From: Clostridium algoriphilum
Lineage (GTDB): Bacteria; Bacillota; Clostridia; Clostridiales; Clostridiaceae
Assembly (NCBI RefSeq): GCF_020443705.1
Contig: NZ_JAIZZK010000005.1
Coordinates: 1-64,000 of the forward strand
DNA length: 64,000 nucleotides
Reading direction: 5' to 3'
Part shown: one piece after another, positions 36,988-47,229 of the stretch
Numbering within the stretch: position 1 is the stretch's first letter
Layout of the letters: each line of letters opens with the position of its first letter
The notes under the pieces: model-generated
Database searches by the model: none
What the model was told of the DNA's origin: nothing
Seen by the model: only the letters and a program-made list of their open reading frames with translations
Program-made: the position numbers and the translations under genes

Positions 36988-37572
36988 TTGAAGGTTATAG
37001 TTATAAATAAAAAAAAAGTTGGAATTATAGTAATAATCCTTGGACTTATGATTACGCTTTTGGGAATATCGAAACAATTTGATGATAAATTAAAAACTAC
37101 CATCCTTGTAGAAAATAATATTAATTTGTTAGACAGTTATGTGGCTTCAAATGGAAAAATAACTTATAAATTACCAGCCGGATGGACAACCAAAGAAAAA
37201 ACATTCTCTGGTGATGAAATTATGTATCACAATGATTTTCAATCAGCAGATGCAATAATTCATGGATTTGTAGAAGTGTTAAATGCTAAAGAAGACTTAA
37301 AAGTATTTTTAGACAATAGCAAAAACATATCACAACAACAAAATGAAATCAAAAATTATAAAATTGACCATTTTGTTATAAATGGGAAAAAAACATATTT
37401 AGTTCAATATTTAATTAATACAAGTAGTGATAATTGGTACAGGGCGTATGAATATTTTATTGATGATGGAAAACAGTTTTATAGATTTTCATTTTTTACA
37501 AGGGAAGTTAATTTTAAAGAGACTTACGGAGCTATTTTTGAAAGTATAGTTGAAACTTTAAAAGTTCATTAA
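36988..37572 (+). CDS. PsbP-like membrane-anchored protein
   Basis: The 194-aa protein starts with TTG 7-8 bases after GGAGGGG. A signal anchor (~8-26) is followed by an extracytoplasmic domain in which ASNGKITYKLPAGWTTKEK ... YRAYEYFIDDGKQFYRFSFFTRE follows the pattern of PsbP-related lipoprotein-like domains common in clostridia. No lipobox. Function unknown. Not obviously in an operon with the genes around it. Confidence 0.7.
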   Translation: MKVIVINKKKVGIIVIILGLMITLLGISKQFDDKLKTTILVENNINLLDSYVASNGKITYKLPAGWTTKEKTFSGDEIMYHNDFQSADAIIHGFVEVLNAKEDLKVFLDNSKNISQQQNEIKNYKIDHFVINGKKTYLVQYLINTSSDNWYRAYEYFIDDGKQFYRFSFFTREVNFKETYGAIFESIVETLKVH

Positions 37573-37701
37573 ATTAGTTTAGTTAAATTAATTGTGTTTG
37601 CTTAAAACATTTTAAAGTATTATAATTTGTTTAATGTAATAGCAACAAAAAAGTCTATTGCTATCTTGTGAGTGGGAGAATCGTTTTCTAGGGAGTTTTT
37701 A

Positions 37702-37735
37702 ACTAAGAGAAGCATTATGCTTCTCTTAGTGTTTT
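37702..37735 (+). terminator. Terminator or attenuator upstream of lgt
   Basis: A 13-bp perfect stem with a 3-nt loop (actaagagaagca / tgcttctcttagt) is followed by gtttt. It lies ~125 bp after the PsbP-like gene and 66 bp before lgt, with a possible TATAAT at 37620-37625 before it. It could terminate a short leader RNA or the upstream gene. Confidence 0.7.
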
Positions 37736-37800
37736 GTTGTGCTAGGCAGCTCAAATAGAACGTATAAGAGGCAAGTAATATTATTGATAGGAGGATGAAA

Positions 37801-38559
37801 ATGAAACCGATATTATTTGAGTTTTATTTTGTGAAAGTTTATGGTTATGGATTAATGATAACTTTAGGAATCATTGCAGCAATTTTTCTATTATCCTATA
37901 GAAGTAAGAAAATGAAATATAATGAGGACGATATATGGGACATGTCTATATTAGTAATTATTTTTGGGTTAATAGGCGGGAAAGTACTGTACATAGTAAC
38001 AGACATTAAGTACATAATAGAGCAACCCTCAGTATTAAAAAATATTGGTAATGGATTTGTAATTTATGGAGCTATTTTAGGGGGGATAATAGCAGTGTAT
38101 TTATATTGTAAGAAAAAGAGGTGGAATACACTTAGTGTGTGTGATTTATTAGTTCCAAGCTTACCTTTGGCGCAAGGCTTTGGTAGGATAGGGTGTTTTT
38201 TAGCAGGATGCTGTTATGGTAGGGTTACAACACTACCAATAGGAGTTGAATTTAGTAGGTCACCTTTTGCACCTGCAAATGTGCATGTATTTCCAACACA
38301 AATTTTCTCTTCAGTATTTGATTTTATGTTAGCATTTTTTTTACTTTGGTATAGTAGAAAAGAAAGAAAGAAAGGAAGAGTATTTTCTCTTTATCTTATT
38401 ATATATAGTATAGGAAGATTTTTAATTGAATTTTTAAGAGGTGACCCTAGAGGTAGTGTATCTATATTTTCTACATCTCAATTTATTAGTTTATTTATAG
38501 TTGTTATTGGAATTGCATTATTTAACATTGAAAGAATAAAAGCGAATTTGCGTAAATAA
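37801..38559 (+). CDS. lgt: Phosphatidylglycerol-prolipoprotein diacylglyceryl transferase
   Basis: A 252-aa seven-TM enzyme that adds diacylglycerol to the lipobox Cys of prolipoproteins. GNGFVIYGAILGG, the Lgt signature GRIGCFLAGCCYG (~134-146), the His of NVHVFPTQIFSS and YSIGRFLIEFLRGDPRG (~203-219) are present. The ATG at 37801 is preferred since an ATG at 37795 overlaps the AGGAGG SD. A lipoprotein gene follows, a direct substrate candidate. Confidence 0.96.
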   Translation: MKPILFEFYFVKVYGYGLMITLGIIAAIFLLSYRSKKMKYNEDDIWDMSILVIIFGLIGGKVLYIVTDIKYIIEQPSVLKNIGNGFVIYGAILGGIIAVYLYCKKKRWNTLSVCDLLVPSLPLAQGFGRIGCFLAGCCYGRVTTLPIGVEFSRSPFAPANVHVFPTQIFSSVFDFMLAFFLLWYSRKERKKGRVFSLYLIIYSIGRFLIEFLRGDPRGSVSIFSTSQFISLFIVVIGIALFNIERIKANLRK

Positions 38560-38622
38560 CATTTGATAATTAATGTAGCAGTTGATAATTGTTACATTGG
38601 AAAGTATCGAGGAGGATAACAA

Positions 38623-39456
38623 ATGCTGAAAAATAAAAACAAGCTTATTTTAGCTTCTTTTATGATAATAGCCACATTTATGTTTACAGGATGTAAAAGC
38701 ATTGATGAGATAAAAGTAAAGCTCGGAGTTAAAAATAACAATTTTGAGTATATTAAACAGGGCAGAATAAAGAAGATAATAATACAAAGCACTAGAGATA
38801 AAAGCTTTAGATTTGTTGTTACCGATGAAATAGCTATAAAAGAGTTGTATGATATTTTATCAACTTCAAAGGAAGTTAAAAAAAAATCAACACTAGATCC
38901 AGACTATATATTTGAAATGTATGAGGGTGTAAATAAAATTTATAAGTTTAACTATGTAGCTGGCCTTGATAAAAGAGATGGCGCTAATTTATACAGTGCT
39001 GATAAAAGTTATATTGTGTCTAAACGGATTGACAATGATATTATAAAGAACTTTTGGAACATTAGAAAACCTATAGATTTCAAAACTGTTTATTATGATT
39101 CAATTTCAAAGGTATTAGATAAATATATAAAGGGGGATATTAAAAATAAGAAGATACTACTCAATATTAGTGAAGATACTGAAGTATCTAAATTTATACT
39201 ATCAACTGATTTGGATTCATTTAAAAATCGGTTGATAAAGGATTATAATACAACATTAACAAAAGATAAAAACGCAGCCTATGATGTGTTGGTAAGTGTT
39301 AAAACACAGGGATATAAGGCGACTATATACAAGTCAGTTATTTCTATTAAGACTTCATTAAATGCGAAGGAAAAGATATATTACGTGGTAGGGAAATATG
39401 ATAAAGGGTTATGGAATATTGATTTATTTGAAGATGTGAAACCCACTGGATTTTAA
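38623..39456 (+). CDS. Putative lipoprotein
   Basis: The 277-aa protein has a short charged N-terminus, a hydrophobic core (~8-20) and a lipobox FTGC (Cys24). The mature part is Lys-rich, with no recognised domain, though residues ~45-130 have a beta-rich pattern (KIIIQSTRDKSFRFVVTDE). The gene starts 64 bases after lgt with GAGGAG, probably the same transcript. Function unknown. Confidence 0.8.
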   Translation: MLKNKNKLILASFMIIATFMFTGCKSIDEIKVKLGVKNNNFEYIKQGRIKKIIIQSTRDKSFRFVVTDEIAIKELYDILSTSKEVKKKSTLDPDYIFEMYEGVNKIYKFNYVAGLDKRDGANLYSADKSYIVSKRIDNDIIKNFWNIRKPIDFKTVYYDSISKVLDKYIKGDIKNKKILLNISEDTEVSKFILSTDLDSFKNRLIKDYNTTLTKDKNAAYDVLVSVKTQGYKATIYKSVISIKTSLNAKEKIYYVVGKYDKGLWNIDLFEDVKPTGF

Positions 39457-39464
39457 ATAGTTTA

Positions 39465-39518
39465 ATCAAATAATAAAAGGCTGTATTTGCAAAATAAATA
39501 CAGCCCTTTATTATTTGA
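39465..39518. terminator. Bidirectional terminator
   Basis: A long stem aaataataaaaggctgtattt / aaatacagccctttattattt separates the + strand lipoprotein gene from the - strand 59-aa gene. Confidence 0.92.
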
Positions 39519-39524
39519 TTATGC

Positions 39525-39704
39525 TTAAAAAAGATCTAACATTTTGTTGTTAAGCATATTAGTAAGATTTCCAACATTTAAATCAACAGTATCTCCTGTT
39601 TTTGAATTTCTAGGTAAACGGCCTATACTTACGTCTATTGTAGTTCCATCTGAAAAATTTATAAAAGCATCTGTATTGTTCATATCTATTATTTTTCCAA
39701 ACAT
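39525..39704 (-). CDS. Small conserved-looking protein, 59 aa
   Basis: A 59-aa reading frame starting ATG at 39704, with AAAGGATG just upstream and TAA at 39525-39527. The protein reads MFGKIIDMNNTDAFINFSDG..., then TIDVSIGRLPRNSKTGDTVD and LNVGNLTNMLNNKMLDLF. It looks like a compact beta domain, with alternating hydrophobics and a G-D-V turn as in small OB/SH3-like proteins. It ends at the shared terminator. I know no function; the good SD and terminator argue for a real gene. Confidence 0.72.
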   Translation of the reverse strand: MFGKIIDMNNTDAFINFSDGTTIDVSIGRLPRNSKTGDTVDLNVGNLTNMLNNKMLDLF

Positions 39705-39845
39705 TATAATAACATCCTTTCATAATAATAAAAACTACCTTTAATTTAGTTTTAACAAAGAGTACTATTATATTCATGAAAGTAATAATATTTATATGGA
39801 TTATATTAAACAAAACTAAGAAAATAGTGTTAATAAGATACAATA

Positions 39846-39882
39846 TAAAAAAAACCTATCACAAAGTGATAGGTTTTTTATC
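39846..39882. terminator. Terminator of the cold-shock gene
   Basis: A perfect 14-bp stem aaaaaacctatcac / gtgataggtttttt with a 3-nt loop lies 39 bases after the csp stop; it is symmetrical and also works in the other direction. Confidence 0.93.
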
Positions 39883-39920
39883 TATAATTAATTTATATTA
39901 TAGATGAATTTTAATTTGAA

Positions 39921-40121
39921 TTATAATCTAGTAACGTTTGAAGCTTGAGGGCCTCTAGCGCCAGTAGTTATTTCAAATTGAACTTGTTGTCCTTCTTCTA
40001 AAGATTTATATCCGTCTCCTTGAATAGCTGAGAAATGTACGAATACATCCTCTTCTCCTTCAACTGATAAGAAACCAAACCCTTTTTCTGAATTAAACCA
40101 TTTAACTGTACCTGTTTTCAT
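39921..40121 (-). CDS. csp: Cold-shock protein (CspA family)
   Basis: A 66-aa OB-fold RNA chaperone. RNP1 KGFGFL (~14-19) and RNP2 VFVHFSAI (~26-33) are intact, with [11 protein letters not shown] at the start and PQASNVTRL at the end. AGGAGG precedes the ATG. The region upstream (40122-40533, 412 bp) holds no gene and is very AT-rich; it fits the long 5' UTR usual for csp genes, but I see no defined element in it. Confidence 0.97.
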   Translation of the reverse strand: MKTGTVKWFNSEKGFGFLSVEGEEDVFVHFSAIQGDGYKSLEEGQQVQFEITTGARGPQASNVTRL

Positions 40122-40533
40122 ATAACTTTCCTCCTGAATAAAAAAATTTGCAACATTTGTAACATAACTATTATGATACTACACTTTAGTAGATTTTTAA
40201 ATAGTTTTTTTAAAAAAAATAATATTTTTAACTATATTTATATTATTTCATCATTAAAACACACCTAAACTTAATTTATCTCATTATATTATAGCTTATT
40301 TATAATATTTGTAGTTTAGCTACTTTTAGGAACTATTTTTACCTACGATAATATATTATATCTAATATTTTTAATAGTGTTTGATTTAAGCTGCAAATAT
40401 AGTTTGGCTTTAAATATTTATTTTATACTACTTTAGTTCATAAACTCAGATTACTTTCTAATAGTGTAGAATAACAAAAGCATAAAATATTACACATTTG
40501 AGGAGCACCGTTTAAAAAGTAGTATTATGATCT

Positions 40534-41169
40534 CTAAATATAATTCAACATTTTAACAGATAGAGATTCTTTTATTTCATCATCAATAATTAAAGTATTA
40601 CTATCTATTTTTGAGGCGTTTTTCATATACATAAGAAATGTTTCTACTCCGTCTAAGGGAAGAGAGACCTTAGAGGTTTTGTAGTGCATTGGGAAAACTA
40701 TTTTAGGATTTATTTTTTTAGTGACTTCTGATGCTTCTTTTCCATCAATTGTATAATTGCCACCTACTGGGACAAACAATATATCTACAGTTCCAATAGC
40801 TTCAATATCATCATTTGTAAGTGAGTGACCTAAGTCTCCTAAATGACACAAGGCATACCCGTCCATTCTATAAGTGAATATTATGTTATCACCACGCTTT
40901 GCACCCTTATCTTTGTCATGATAAGAAGGTAAGCCTTTTATGTATATATCGTCTAAATTAAAGATACCAATCTTATCTATGATCTTACAGCTATCTTTTA
41001 GCTCCTTAGTATAATTATGATCAAAATGCTTATGACTTATAGTGGCAATGTCTGGATTGCCTTTGTAAACTTCATATCCTACAGTGGTATCAAATGGATC
41101 TGTTAAGAGCTTTCTGCCCTTAGAATCTTCCAAAAGAAAGCTTGAATGCCCTAGCCAAGTTATTTGCAT
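40534..41169 (-). CDS. Metallo-beta-lactamase-fold hydrolase (UPF0173 type)
   Basis: The 211-aa protein has the N-terminus ITWLGHSSFLLEDSKGRKLLTDPF, the metal motif SHKHFDHN (HxHxDH, ~45-52), the His/Asp of CHLGDLGHSL (~108-117) and the final His in FPMHYKTS (~160-167). Such small hydrolases (YtkL/UlaG-like) have unknown substrates here. It lies downstream of glnA but behind the glnA terminator, so it is likely its own unit. Confidence 0.92.
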   Translation of the reverse strand: MQITWLGHSSFLLEDSKGRKLLTDPFDTTVGYEVYKGNPDIATISHKHFDHNYTKELKDSCKIIDKIGIFNLDDIYIKGLPSYHDKDKGAKRGDNIIFTYRMDGYALCHLGDLGHSLTNDDIEAIGTVDILFVPVGGNYTIDGKEASEVTKKINPKIVFPMHYKTSKVSLPLDGVETFLMYMKNASKIDSNTLIIDDEIKESLSVKMLNYI

Positions 41170-41196
41170 GTAAATTCTCCTTTAATTAAAAATTTA

Positions 41197-41238
41197 TAAA
41201 AAATCACCTCAATAGTATTTTTACAATTGAGGTGATTT
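41197..41238 (-). terminator. Terminator of glnA
   Basis: The stem aaatcacctcaat / attgaggtgattt, read on the minus strand, is followed by a T-run (41194-41202 on + is A-rich). Confidence 0.88.
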
Positions 41239-41272
41239 ATTCATAATTTACAATATATAATTTTGTTTTTTA

Positions 41273-43168
41273 TTAAATATCCAACAAATTCTTTTTATAG
41301 TTAGAATAATAAAGCCTAAGCTCTTCAATTTGTTGGTCTAACTGTATTTGTAATGTTGAAAGTTCTTCGTAGTTTTCAATGCTAGACGCTTCTTTTATCT
41401 TAGTAAATAGGCTAGTCTTAGAATAAGTATCTTTCATAAGAGAATGTCTAAGATCATTAATTTTCTGCCAATTTGCTAAATCTAAATCTAAAGCCTTTTC
41501 AGCAGTATGAATCATTTTAAATTTTCGAATTTCTTCTGCATAATTGTTTAATAATCTATTGTTTATTTCAGTAACCCATCTAGATGTTATTGCCATTCTA
41601 AAGCTGTTTATTATGCTAGTAGTAAATACACCGCCAGCCTTAAGAATCTCAAGTTTTTCAGGATTTTCGTCTAATGAACGAACATTTTCATAAACAGTTT
41701 TAGGTGCTTTTCCAAAATATTCTGCGCGCTGCTCTTCTGTATAGAATTCAAATACATCTTCTTCACTTCTGTAAGCTCTATCTTTTTCTAAATAATCGCT
41801 ATCATCTCCTGGTGCTTTAGACAATTCTTTCAAAAGTTCATCTTCTGATTTATTGTTTTTAATAGCATATACAATTCCGTCTAGCATCCCCATGTATAAA
41901 GTAGATATAGCTAGGTACGTATTAGTATGTGGACATGGAGCTCTAAGCTCAAATCTTGTAGCAAGTGGGCTTCCAATATCTCTTATTAATGCAAGTAGTA
42001 TAGATCTATTTCTAGATGGAACATCCACACTGTGTCCAAGTGAAGTTACTACACAAATAGGAGCTTCAAAACCAACTTTTAATCTTCTTAAAGAATCGTT
42101 TGTTGAAGAAACAAATGGATTCATTACTTCATAATTTTTAAGTATGCCCATTGCTGAAGCATAACCTAATGTGCTTAAGAAATGTTTTTTATTTGAATTA
42201 AATAAGTTAACTCGCTTGCCATCTTTTAATTTTACAGCGAGGCCTACATGAGTATGTTCACCACTACCAGCTACATCATGAACAGGTTTAGCTAAAAAGT
42301 TAACATCTAAACCGTTAAGTCTGAATGTTTCTTTTACTAAATTTCTGATGAATAGCTCATTATCCGCACATTGAAGAGCACTTGAGAATTTCCAATCTAT
42401 TTCAAGTTGTTCCATAATATGTGTTAGAGAACCAGCTTCACCTATTTGAGCTTTTACACCACCGACTTCTTTATGACCCATTTCAGGTTCAAAACCATAC
42501 TCTTCCATTAAAAGAAGTGTTTGCTCGAGAGCTGTTCGAACATTTCCTTTAGTTTTACTCCAATATTGTTCTTTTAGTACTTGAGAAGTAGATAGTTCTT
42601 CTATATCAGCCTTATCATTAGGTGTTTTTACCCAAAATTCTAATTCGGTAGCTGAAGTAAGGTTCAATTCCTCAATATCATTATATTCAAAATCGAAAGA
42701 ATTTAAAGATGATGGATTTTCTTTAAATAAATTAAGAACAGTTGTTTTAAAAGTTTCAACGGATCTTTTTAATACAGATCTTGAATCCACTGGAATATTA
42801 TCATGTAATAATACACATGGAATTTTTAAAGTACCTATAGGTAATTCTGTTTCAGGGTCTATGTTTTCATAATTGTAATCAATGTACCAATTACAGTCAA
42901 CATCTGCTAACATATCTAATTTAGCATTGTTTAGAGTTGCAATACCTGGTAATACTACAGATGAACCATCAGTTTGAATAGCACCTTTCGAGAAACCACT
43001 AATATCATCTAAAAATATTTGCATTGGAATTCGCTCGTCAGTGTCATTTCCAGATAAGTCAATACCTACAAGGGAAACGAATTTCACCTCAGAGTGTGCA
43101 AGTAGAACTTCTTTAATGTCTTTTTCGGAATGTTTTTCTTTAGGAATTACATAAATTAATTTTTTCAA
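41273..43168 (-). CDS. glnA: Glutamine synthetase, large clostridial type
   Basis: The 631-aa protein is longer than the ~445-aa GSI. The catalytic core is recognisable but divergent: ATELEFWV (E-x-E), HKEVGGVKAQIGEAGS in place of HEVAPGQHEI, KPVHDVAGSGEHTHVGLAV for NGSGMHTH, LRRLKVGFEAPICV and RNRSILLAL, then RFELRAPCPHTNTYLAI. The extra ~150 C-terminal residues are helical. It should make glutamine from glutamate and ammonia. 43169-43620 upstream holds no gene; I could not identify a sure GlnR box or riboswitch there. Confidence 0.9.
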   Translation of the reverse strand: MKKLIYVIPKEKHSEKDIKEVLLAHSEVKFVSLVGIDLSGNDTDERIPMQIFLDDISGFSKGAIQTDGSSVVLPGIATLNNAKLDMLADVDCNWYIDYNYENIDPETELPIGTLKIPCVLLHDNIPVDSRSVLKRSVETFKTTVLNLFKENPSSLNSFDFEYNDIEELNLTSATELEFWVKTPNDKADIEELSTSQVLKEQYWSKTKGNVRTALEQTLLLMEEYGFEPEMGHKEVGGVKAQIGEAGSLTHIMEQLEIDWKFSSALQCADNELFIRNLVKETFRLNGLDVNFLAKPVHDVAGSGEHTHVGLAVKLKDGKRVNLFNSNKKHFLSTLGYASAMGILKNYEVMNPFVSSTNDSLRRLKVGFEAPICVVTSLGHSVDVPSRNRSILLALIRDIGSPLATRFELRAPCPHTNTYLAISTLYMGMLDGIVYAIKNNKSEDELLKELSKAPGDDSDYLEKDRAYRSEEDVFEFYTEEQRAEYFGKAPKTVYENVRSLDENPEKLEILKAGGVFTTSIINSFRMAITSRWVTEINNRLLNNYAEEIRKFKMIHTAEKALDLDLANWQKINDLRHSLMKDTYSKTSLFTKIKEASSIENYEELSTLQIQLDQQIEELRLYYSNYKKNLLDI

Positions 43169-43620
43169 AATAATATTCCTCCTTTAAGATATATATTTAA
43201 ATTGCTAAAAAGCCACTGAGTGACTTAATTGACCTCTTTAGATGTAGAATAATTTTTTGGTTAAGTATTGGATTTGATTACTTGATACTCTCTTTAATAA
43301 TTGAAGAAAGTTTTCAGCTATTAGCATAACTAAATTATAGTTATAAATAAAATGATTTTATTACAAAAATGAAACTGTGTCAATACAAAACATCATGATT
43401 TTTAATTAATTGCAAAATAATGATAGGAATTTGCAAGTTAAAATAAACACTGATTCATTTATTAATACTTATTTCGATTAATTTTGTATTTTTGAATGCT
43501 AACAAAGTTTGATTTTAACTAATATTATATCACATATATCTATTAAAAGGTGCTAAATAAATAATCAAGGTGGTTATTGCAGGTTTAATTTGATAGTATT
43601 CACCAAAGATTAAGAAATTA

Positions 43621-43670
43621 ATCCTACATTATATAATTTAAAATTAATTATAAATTATATAATGTAGGAT
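43621..43670. repeat. Perfect 20-bp inverted repeat between glnA and ileS promoters
   Basis: Arms 43621-43640 (atcctacattatataattta) and 43651-43670 are exact complements with a 10-nt AT loop. It sits 15 bp upstream of the ileS -35, in the divergent glnA/ileS intergenic region. No T-tract makes it a normal terminator. Confidence 0.9.
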
Positions 43671-43684
43671 AAATTAAAAAGAAA

Positions 43685-43713
43685 TTGACAATAAAAAACC
43701 ATTATAATATAAT
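43685..43713 (+). promoter_or_regulatory. Sigma-A promoter of the ileS leader
   Basis: TTGACA at 43685-43690, 17-bp spacer, TATAAT at 43708-43713. Confidence 0.82.
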
Positions 43714-43774
43714 GGTAAGAAGTCATATCGATTTATAATATATTTATATTAATTATTGATTATGACTAATAAAA

Positions 43775-44005
43775 TGCATTGAATAGGAAAAGTATTTAAG
43801 CAAGTAACTTACAGAGAGTGGGGAAAGATGAGAACCCATAGTGAAGGTTTAGAGAAAATCACCTAGGAGCTGAGAGCTGAAAGATTAGTAAGCGTATCCG
43901 TATTTCTGCGTTAAAGAATAAAGTATAACTGTACTTGAATCTACATTTATTATATAGGTGGTATAACGAATTTAACTTCGCCCTATTTAGGGTGGAGTTT
44001 TTTTA
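43775..44005 (+). ncRNA. T-box riboswitch, isoleucine-specific
   Basis: The leader has stem I elements (acagagagtggggaaagatgag), the specifier context gagaaaATCacc with codon AUC at 43858-43860, the T-box core taggtggtataacga (43954-43968), and the terminator stem cttcgccct / agggtggag followed by T7. Uncharged tRNA-Ile should favour antitermination of ileS. Confidence 0.9.
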
Positions 44006-44114
44006 TATTTAAAAAGATAATTAAATTAATATCCAATAAATTTTAATTATCTTTCAAGAAAGTTCCTTGCATCTAATAGTTACTACTAATTGAAATAGGG
44101 AAAGGAGTTTTATT

Positions 44115-47100
44115 ATGTACAAGAAAAATGATACTTCGAAAAGCTTTATGGATATAGAGAAAGATATACTAAAGCTTTGGAAAGAAAAAGATATTATCCA
44201 AAAGAATTTTGATTTAAACAAGGGAGGAGAATCCTTTACATTTTACGATGGTCCACCTACAGCCAATGGGAAGCCACATATAGGTCACGTTTTAACAAGG
44301 GTTATGAAGGATTTAATTCCGAGATATAAGGTAATGAAGGGATATAATGTCCCTAGAAAAGCAGGTTGGGATACTCATGGGTTGCCAGTAGAGCTTGAAA
44401 TAGAAAAGAAACTTGGAATTACTGGAAAACCTGGTATAGAAGCTTATGGAGTAGAAAAGTTTGTTAAAGAATGTAAGAGTAGTGTTTTTAGTTACGTTAA
44501 TATGTGGAGAGAAATGTCTGAGAGAGTAGGATACTGGATAGATATGGATAACCCATATGTAACTTATCATAATGATTATATTGAATCCGTTTGGTGGGCA
44601 CTAAAACAAATGTGGGATAAGGACCTATTATATAAGGGTCATAAAGTAATGCCTTATTGTCCGAGATGCGGGACTTCATTATCTTCTCATGAAGTAGCTC
44701 AAGGATATAAGGATGTAAAAGAAATGTCAGCATACGTAAAATTCAAAGTAAAAGGTGAAGATAAATTCTTACTAGTTTGGACTACAACTCCTTGGACACT
44801 TCCAAGCAACGTAGCACTAGCAGTGAATAAAAAATATGATTATGTTGAAGTAATTCAGGAAAATGAGAACTTAATACTATCGAGAGACTTATTAAGTAAA
44901 TTAGAAGGTGAATATGAGCTGGTACGTGAATTTAAAGGTGAAGCTCTTTTAGGACTTGAATATGAACAAATGTTTGACTTCTACACTCCAGAAGATAAAG
45001 CCTTCTATATAGTTCATGGAGATTTTGTAACTCTTTCCGATGGTACAGGGATAGTTCATATTGCACCAGCTTATGGTGAAGACGATAACTTGCTTGGGAA
45101 AAAATACAATTTACCGCTTATTAACTTAGTTGACGTAGAAGGAAAGTTCGTAGAATGTGTTACTCCTTGGAAGGGTATTTTTGTAAAAGACGCTGATGCT
45201 AAGATATTAGAATATTTAAAAGAAAACAATGTCTTATATAAAGCAGAGAAATTTACGCATTCATACCCACACTGTTGGAGATGTGATACACCACTTTTAT
45301 ATTATCCAAGAGAAAGCTGGTTTGTAAGAATGTCTTCAATGAGAGACAAACTTATAGAAAATAACAATAAGGTTAATTGGATGCCAGATAACGTAAGATC
45401 AGGAAGAATGGGAAAATTCCTTGAAGGAGTTATAGATTGGAGTATAAGCAGAACAAGGTATTGGGGTACTCCACTACCAATATGGGAATGCGAATGCGGA
45501 CATCGCGAAATGATAGGAAGTATAGCAGAGCTTAATGAAAAGGGAATAGATGTGCCAGAAGGTATTGAGCTTCATAAACCATATATCGATAAGGTACATT
45601 TAAAATGTCCGAAATGTGGCAAATCAATGACTAGGGTAGAGGAAGTTATAGATTGTTGGTTTGATTCAGGATCAATGCCATTTGCTCAACACCATTATCC
45701 TTTTGAAAATAAAGAATTATTTGAAGCAAACTTTCCAGCGCAGTTTATCTCAGAAGCGGTAGATCAAACAAGAGGATGGTTCTATACATTACTTGCAATA
45801 TCTACTACTGTGTTTGATACAAATCCATTTGAAAACTGTATAGTACTCGGTCACGTTTTAGATAAAAATGGACTTAAGATGTCTAAGCATAAAGGGAATG
45901 TGTTAAGTCCGTTTACAGTGCTTGAAAATCAAGGAGCAGATGCTTTAAGATGGTATTTTTATACTGCAAGCGCACCATGGTTACCATCAAGATTTTATGA
46001 GGGTGCAGTTATTGAAGCACAAAGAAAATTCATAGGAACGCTTTGGAATGTATATTCATTTTACGTTCTATATGCTGAAATTGATAACTTTGACCCAACT
46101 AAATATGAAGACTTTGAGCCTGAAAATATTATGGACAAATGGATGATGTCAAAACTTAACTCATTAGTTAAAGATATAGATGAGCATTTAACAAACTATA
46201 GAATAACTCAAGGAGCTCTTGAACTTGAAGATTTTGTTGATGAGCTTTCTAACTGGTATGTAAGACGTAATAGATCAAGATACTGGGTAGAATCCCTTAC
46301 AGATGATAAGATAGGCGCTTATATGACGCTATACAAAGTTATCACAACTTTTGCTAAAATATCTGCACCATTTATACCATTTATAACAGAAGAATTATAT
46401 CAAAACCTAGTAGTTGCTTTTGACAAAAGTGCACCAGAAAGCATTCACTTATGTGCTTGGCCTGAGTATAGAGAAGATCAAGTAGATAAAGCATTAGAAG
46501 AAGAAATGGATATGGCATATAGAACAGTTAAACTAGGAAGAAGTGCAAGAAATGCTGCTAATATAAAGAACAGACAGCCACTTTCTAAGATGCTAGTTAG
46601 TTCTAAATCTCTTCCAGAATATTATGGGCATATAGTAAAACAGGAACTTAATATTAAGGAAGTAGAGCTAGGAGCTGATCTTTCTAAGTATGTTAAATTT
46701 GAAATAAAACCAAATTTGCCAGTGCTTGGTAAACCATATGGTAGATTAATACCAGGAATAAAAAAAGCTATAGGAGCTATGAACCAAATGGAACTTGCTC
46801 AAACTATAAATAATGGCGGAGTAGTTACTATAGATGTAAATGGAACAGAAATAGAACTTAACAGTGAAAAACTACTTGTTACAATGCAAGGGCTTGAAGG
46901 TTATGCATTTGCTGGAGAAGGTGAAATGGGAGTAGTATTAATTACTCACATAACGCAGGAGCTTAAAGAAGAAGGTAACGTACGTGAAATCTTAAGCAAA
47001 ATTCAAAACTTGAGAAAAGAAAGTGGATTTGAAGTTGCTGATAAGATTAGAACATATGTATCTGGAAACGAAATGCTTCAAAGTGTAATAGCGAAATTTG

Positions 47101-47216
47101 AGGATCAGATTAAAAGAGATACTTTATCCGTAGAAATTGTATATAACGAAGAAAGAGAATATACGAGCGTTAGAATAAACGGTGAAGACTTACAATTAGA
47201 TTTAGTAAAATTATAA
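44115..47216 (+). CDS. ileS: Isoleucyl-tRNA synthetase, long type
   Basis: The 1033-aa enzyme has HIGH at 55-58, the editing-domain [15 protein letters not shown] (~222-236) and the KMSKS-type motif as KMSKHKGN (~588-595). Length and the KMSKH form fit the eukaryote-like IleS2 class, found in many clostridia and generally less sensitive to mupirocin. The enzyme lacks the C-terminal zinc-finger tail of the short bacterial class. AAAGGAG precedes ATG; control is by the T-box upstream. Confidence 0.96.
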   Translation: MYKKNDTSKSFMDIEKDILKLWKEKDIIQKNFDLNKGGESFTFYDGPPTANGKPHIGHVLTRVMKDLIPRYKVMKGYNVPRKAGWDTHGLPVELEIEKKLGITGKPGIEAYGVEKFVKECKSSVFSYVNMWREMSERVGYWIDMDNPYVTYHNDYIESVWWALKQMWDKDLLYKGHKVMPYCPRCGTSLSSHEVAQGYKDVKEMSAYVKFKVKGEDKFLLVWTTTPWTLPSNVALAVNKKYDYVEVIQENENLILSRDLLSKLEGEYELVREFKGEALLGLEYEQMFDFYTPEDKAFYIVHGDFVTLSDGTGIVHIAPAYGEDDNLLGKKYNLPLINLVDVEGKFVECVTPWKGIFVKDADAKILEYLKENNVLYKAEKFTHSYPHCWRCDTPLLYYPRESWFVRMSSMRDKLIENNNKVNWMPDNVRSGRMGKFLEGVIDWSISRTRYWGTPLPIWECECGHREMIGSIAELNEKGIDVPEGIELHKPYIDKVHLKCPKCGKSMTRVEEVIDCWFDSGSMPFAQHHYPFENKELFEANFPAQFISEAVDQTRGWFYTLLAISTTVFDTNPFENCIVLGHVLDKNGLKMSKHKGNVLSPFTVLENQGADALRWYFYTASAPWLPSRFYEGAVIEAQRKFIGTLWNVYSFYVLYAEIDNFDPTKYEDFEPENIMDKWMMSKLNSLVKDIDEHLTNYRITQGALELEDFVDELSNWYVRRNRSRYWVESLTDDKIGAYMTLYKVITTFAKISAPFIPFITEELYQNLVVAFDKSAPESIHLCAWPEYREDQVDKALEEEMDMAYRTVKLGRSARNAANIKNRQPLSKMLVSSKSLPEYYGHIVKQELNIKEVELGADLSKYVKFEIKPNLPVLGKPYGRLIPGIKKAIGAMNQMELAQTINNGGVVTIDVNGTEIELNSEKLLVTMQGLEGYAFAGEGEMGVVLITHITQELKEEGNVREILSKIQNLRKESGFEVADKIRTYVSGNEMLQSVIAKFEDQIKRDTLSVEIVYNEEREYTSVRINGEDLQLDLVKL

Positions 47217-47229
47217 AAAATAATAATTT

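Noticed and set aside
39544-39744. 66-aa plus-strand frame
   Set aside because: It is antisense to the better supported 59-aa minus-strand gene and lacks an SD.
39610-39843. 77-aa minus-strand frame
   Set aside because: It overlaps the 59-aa gene in another frame, has an unlikely Ile/Tyr-rich composition and no SD.
40122-40533. Structured RNA upstream of csp
   Set aside because: A long 5' UTR is expected for csp, but I could not identify a defined fold or motif by eye.
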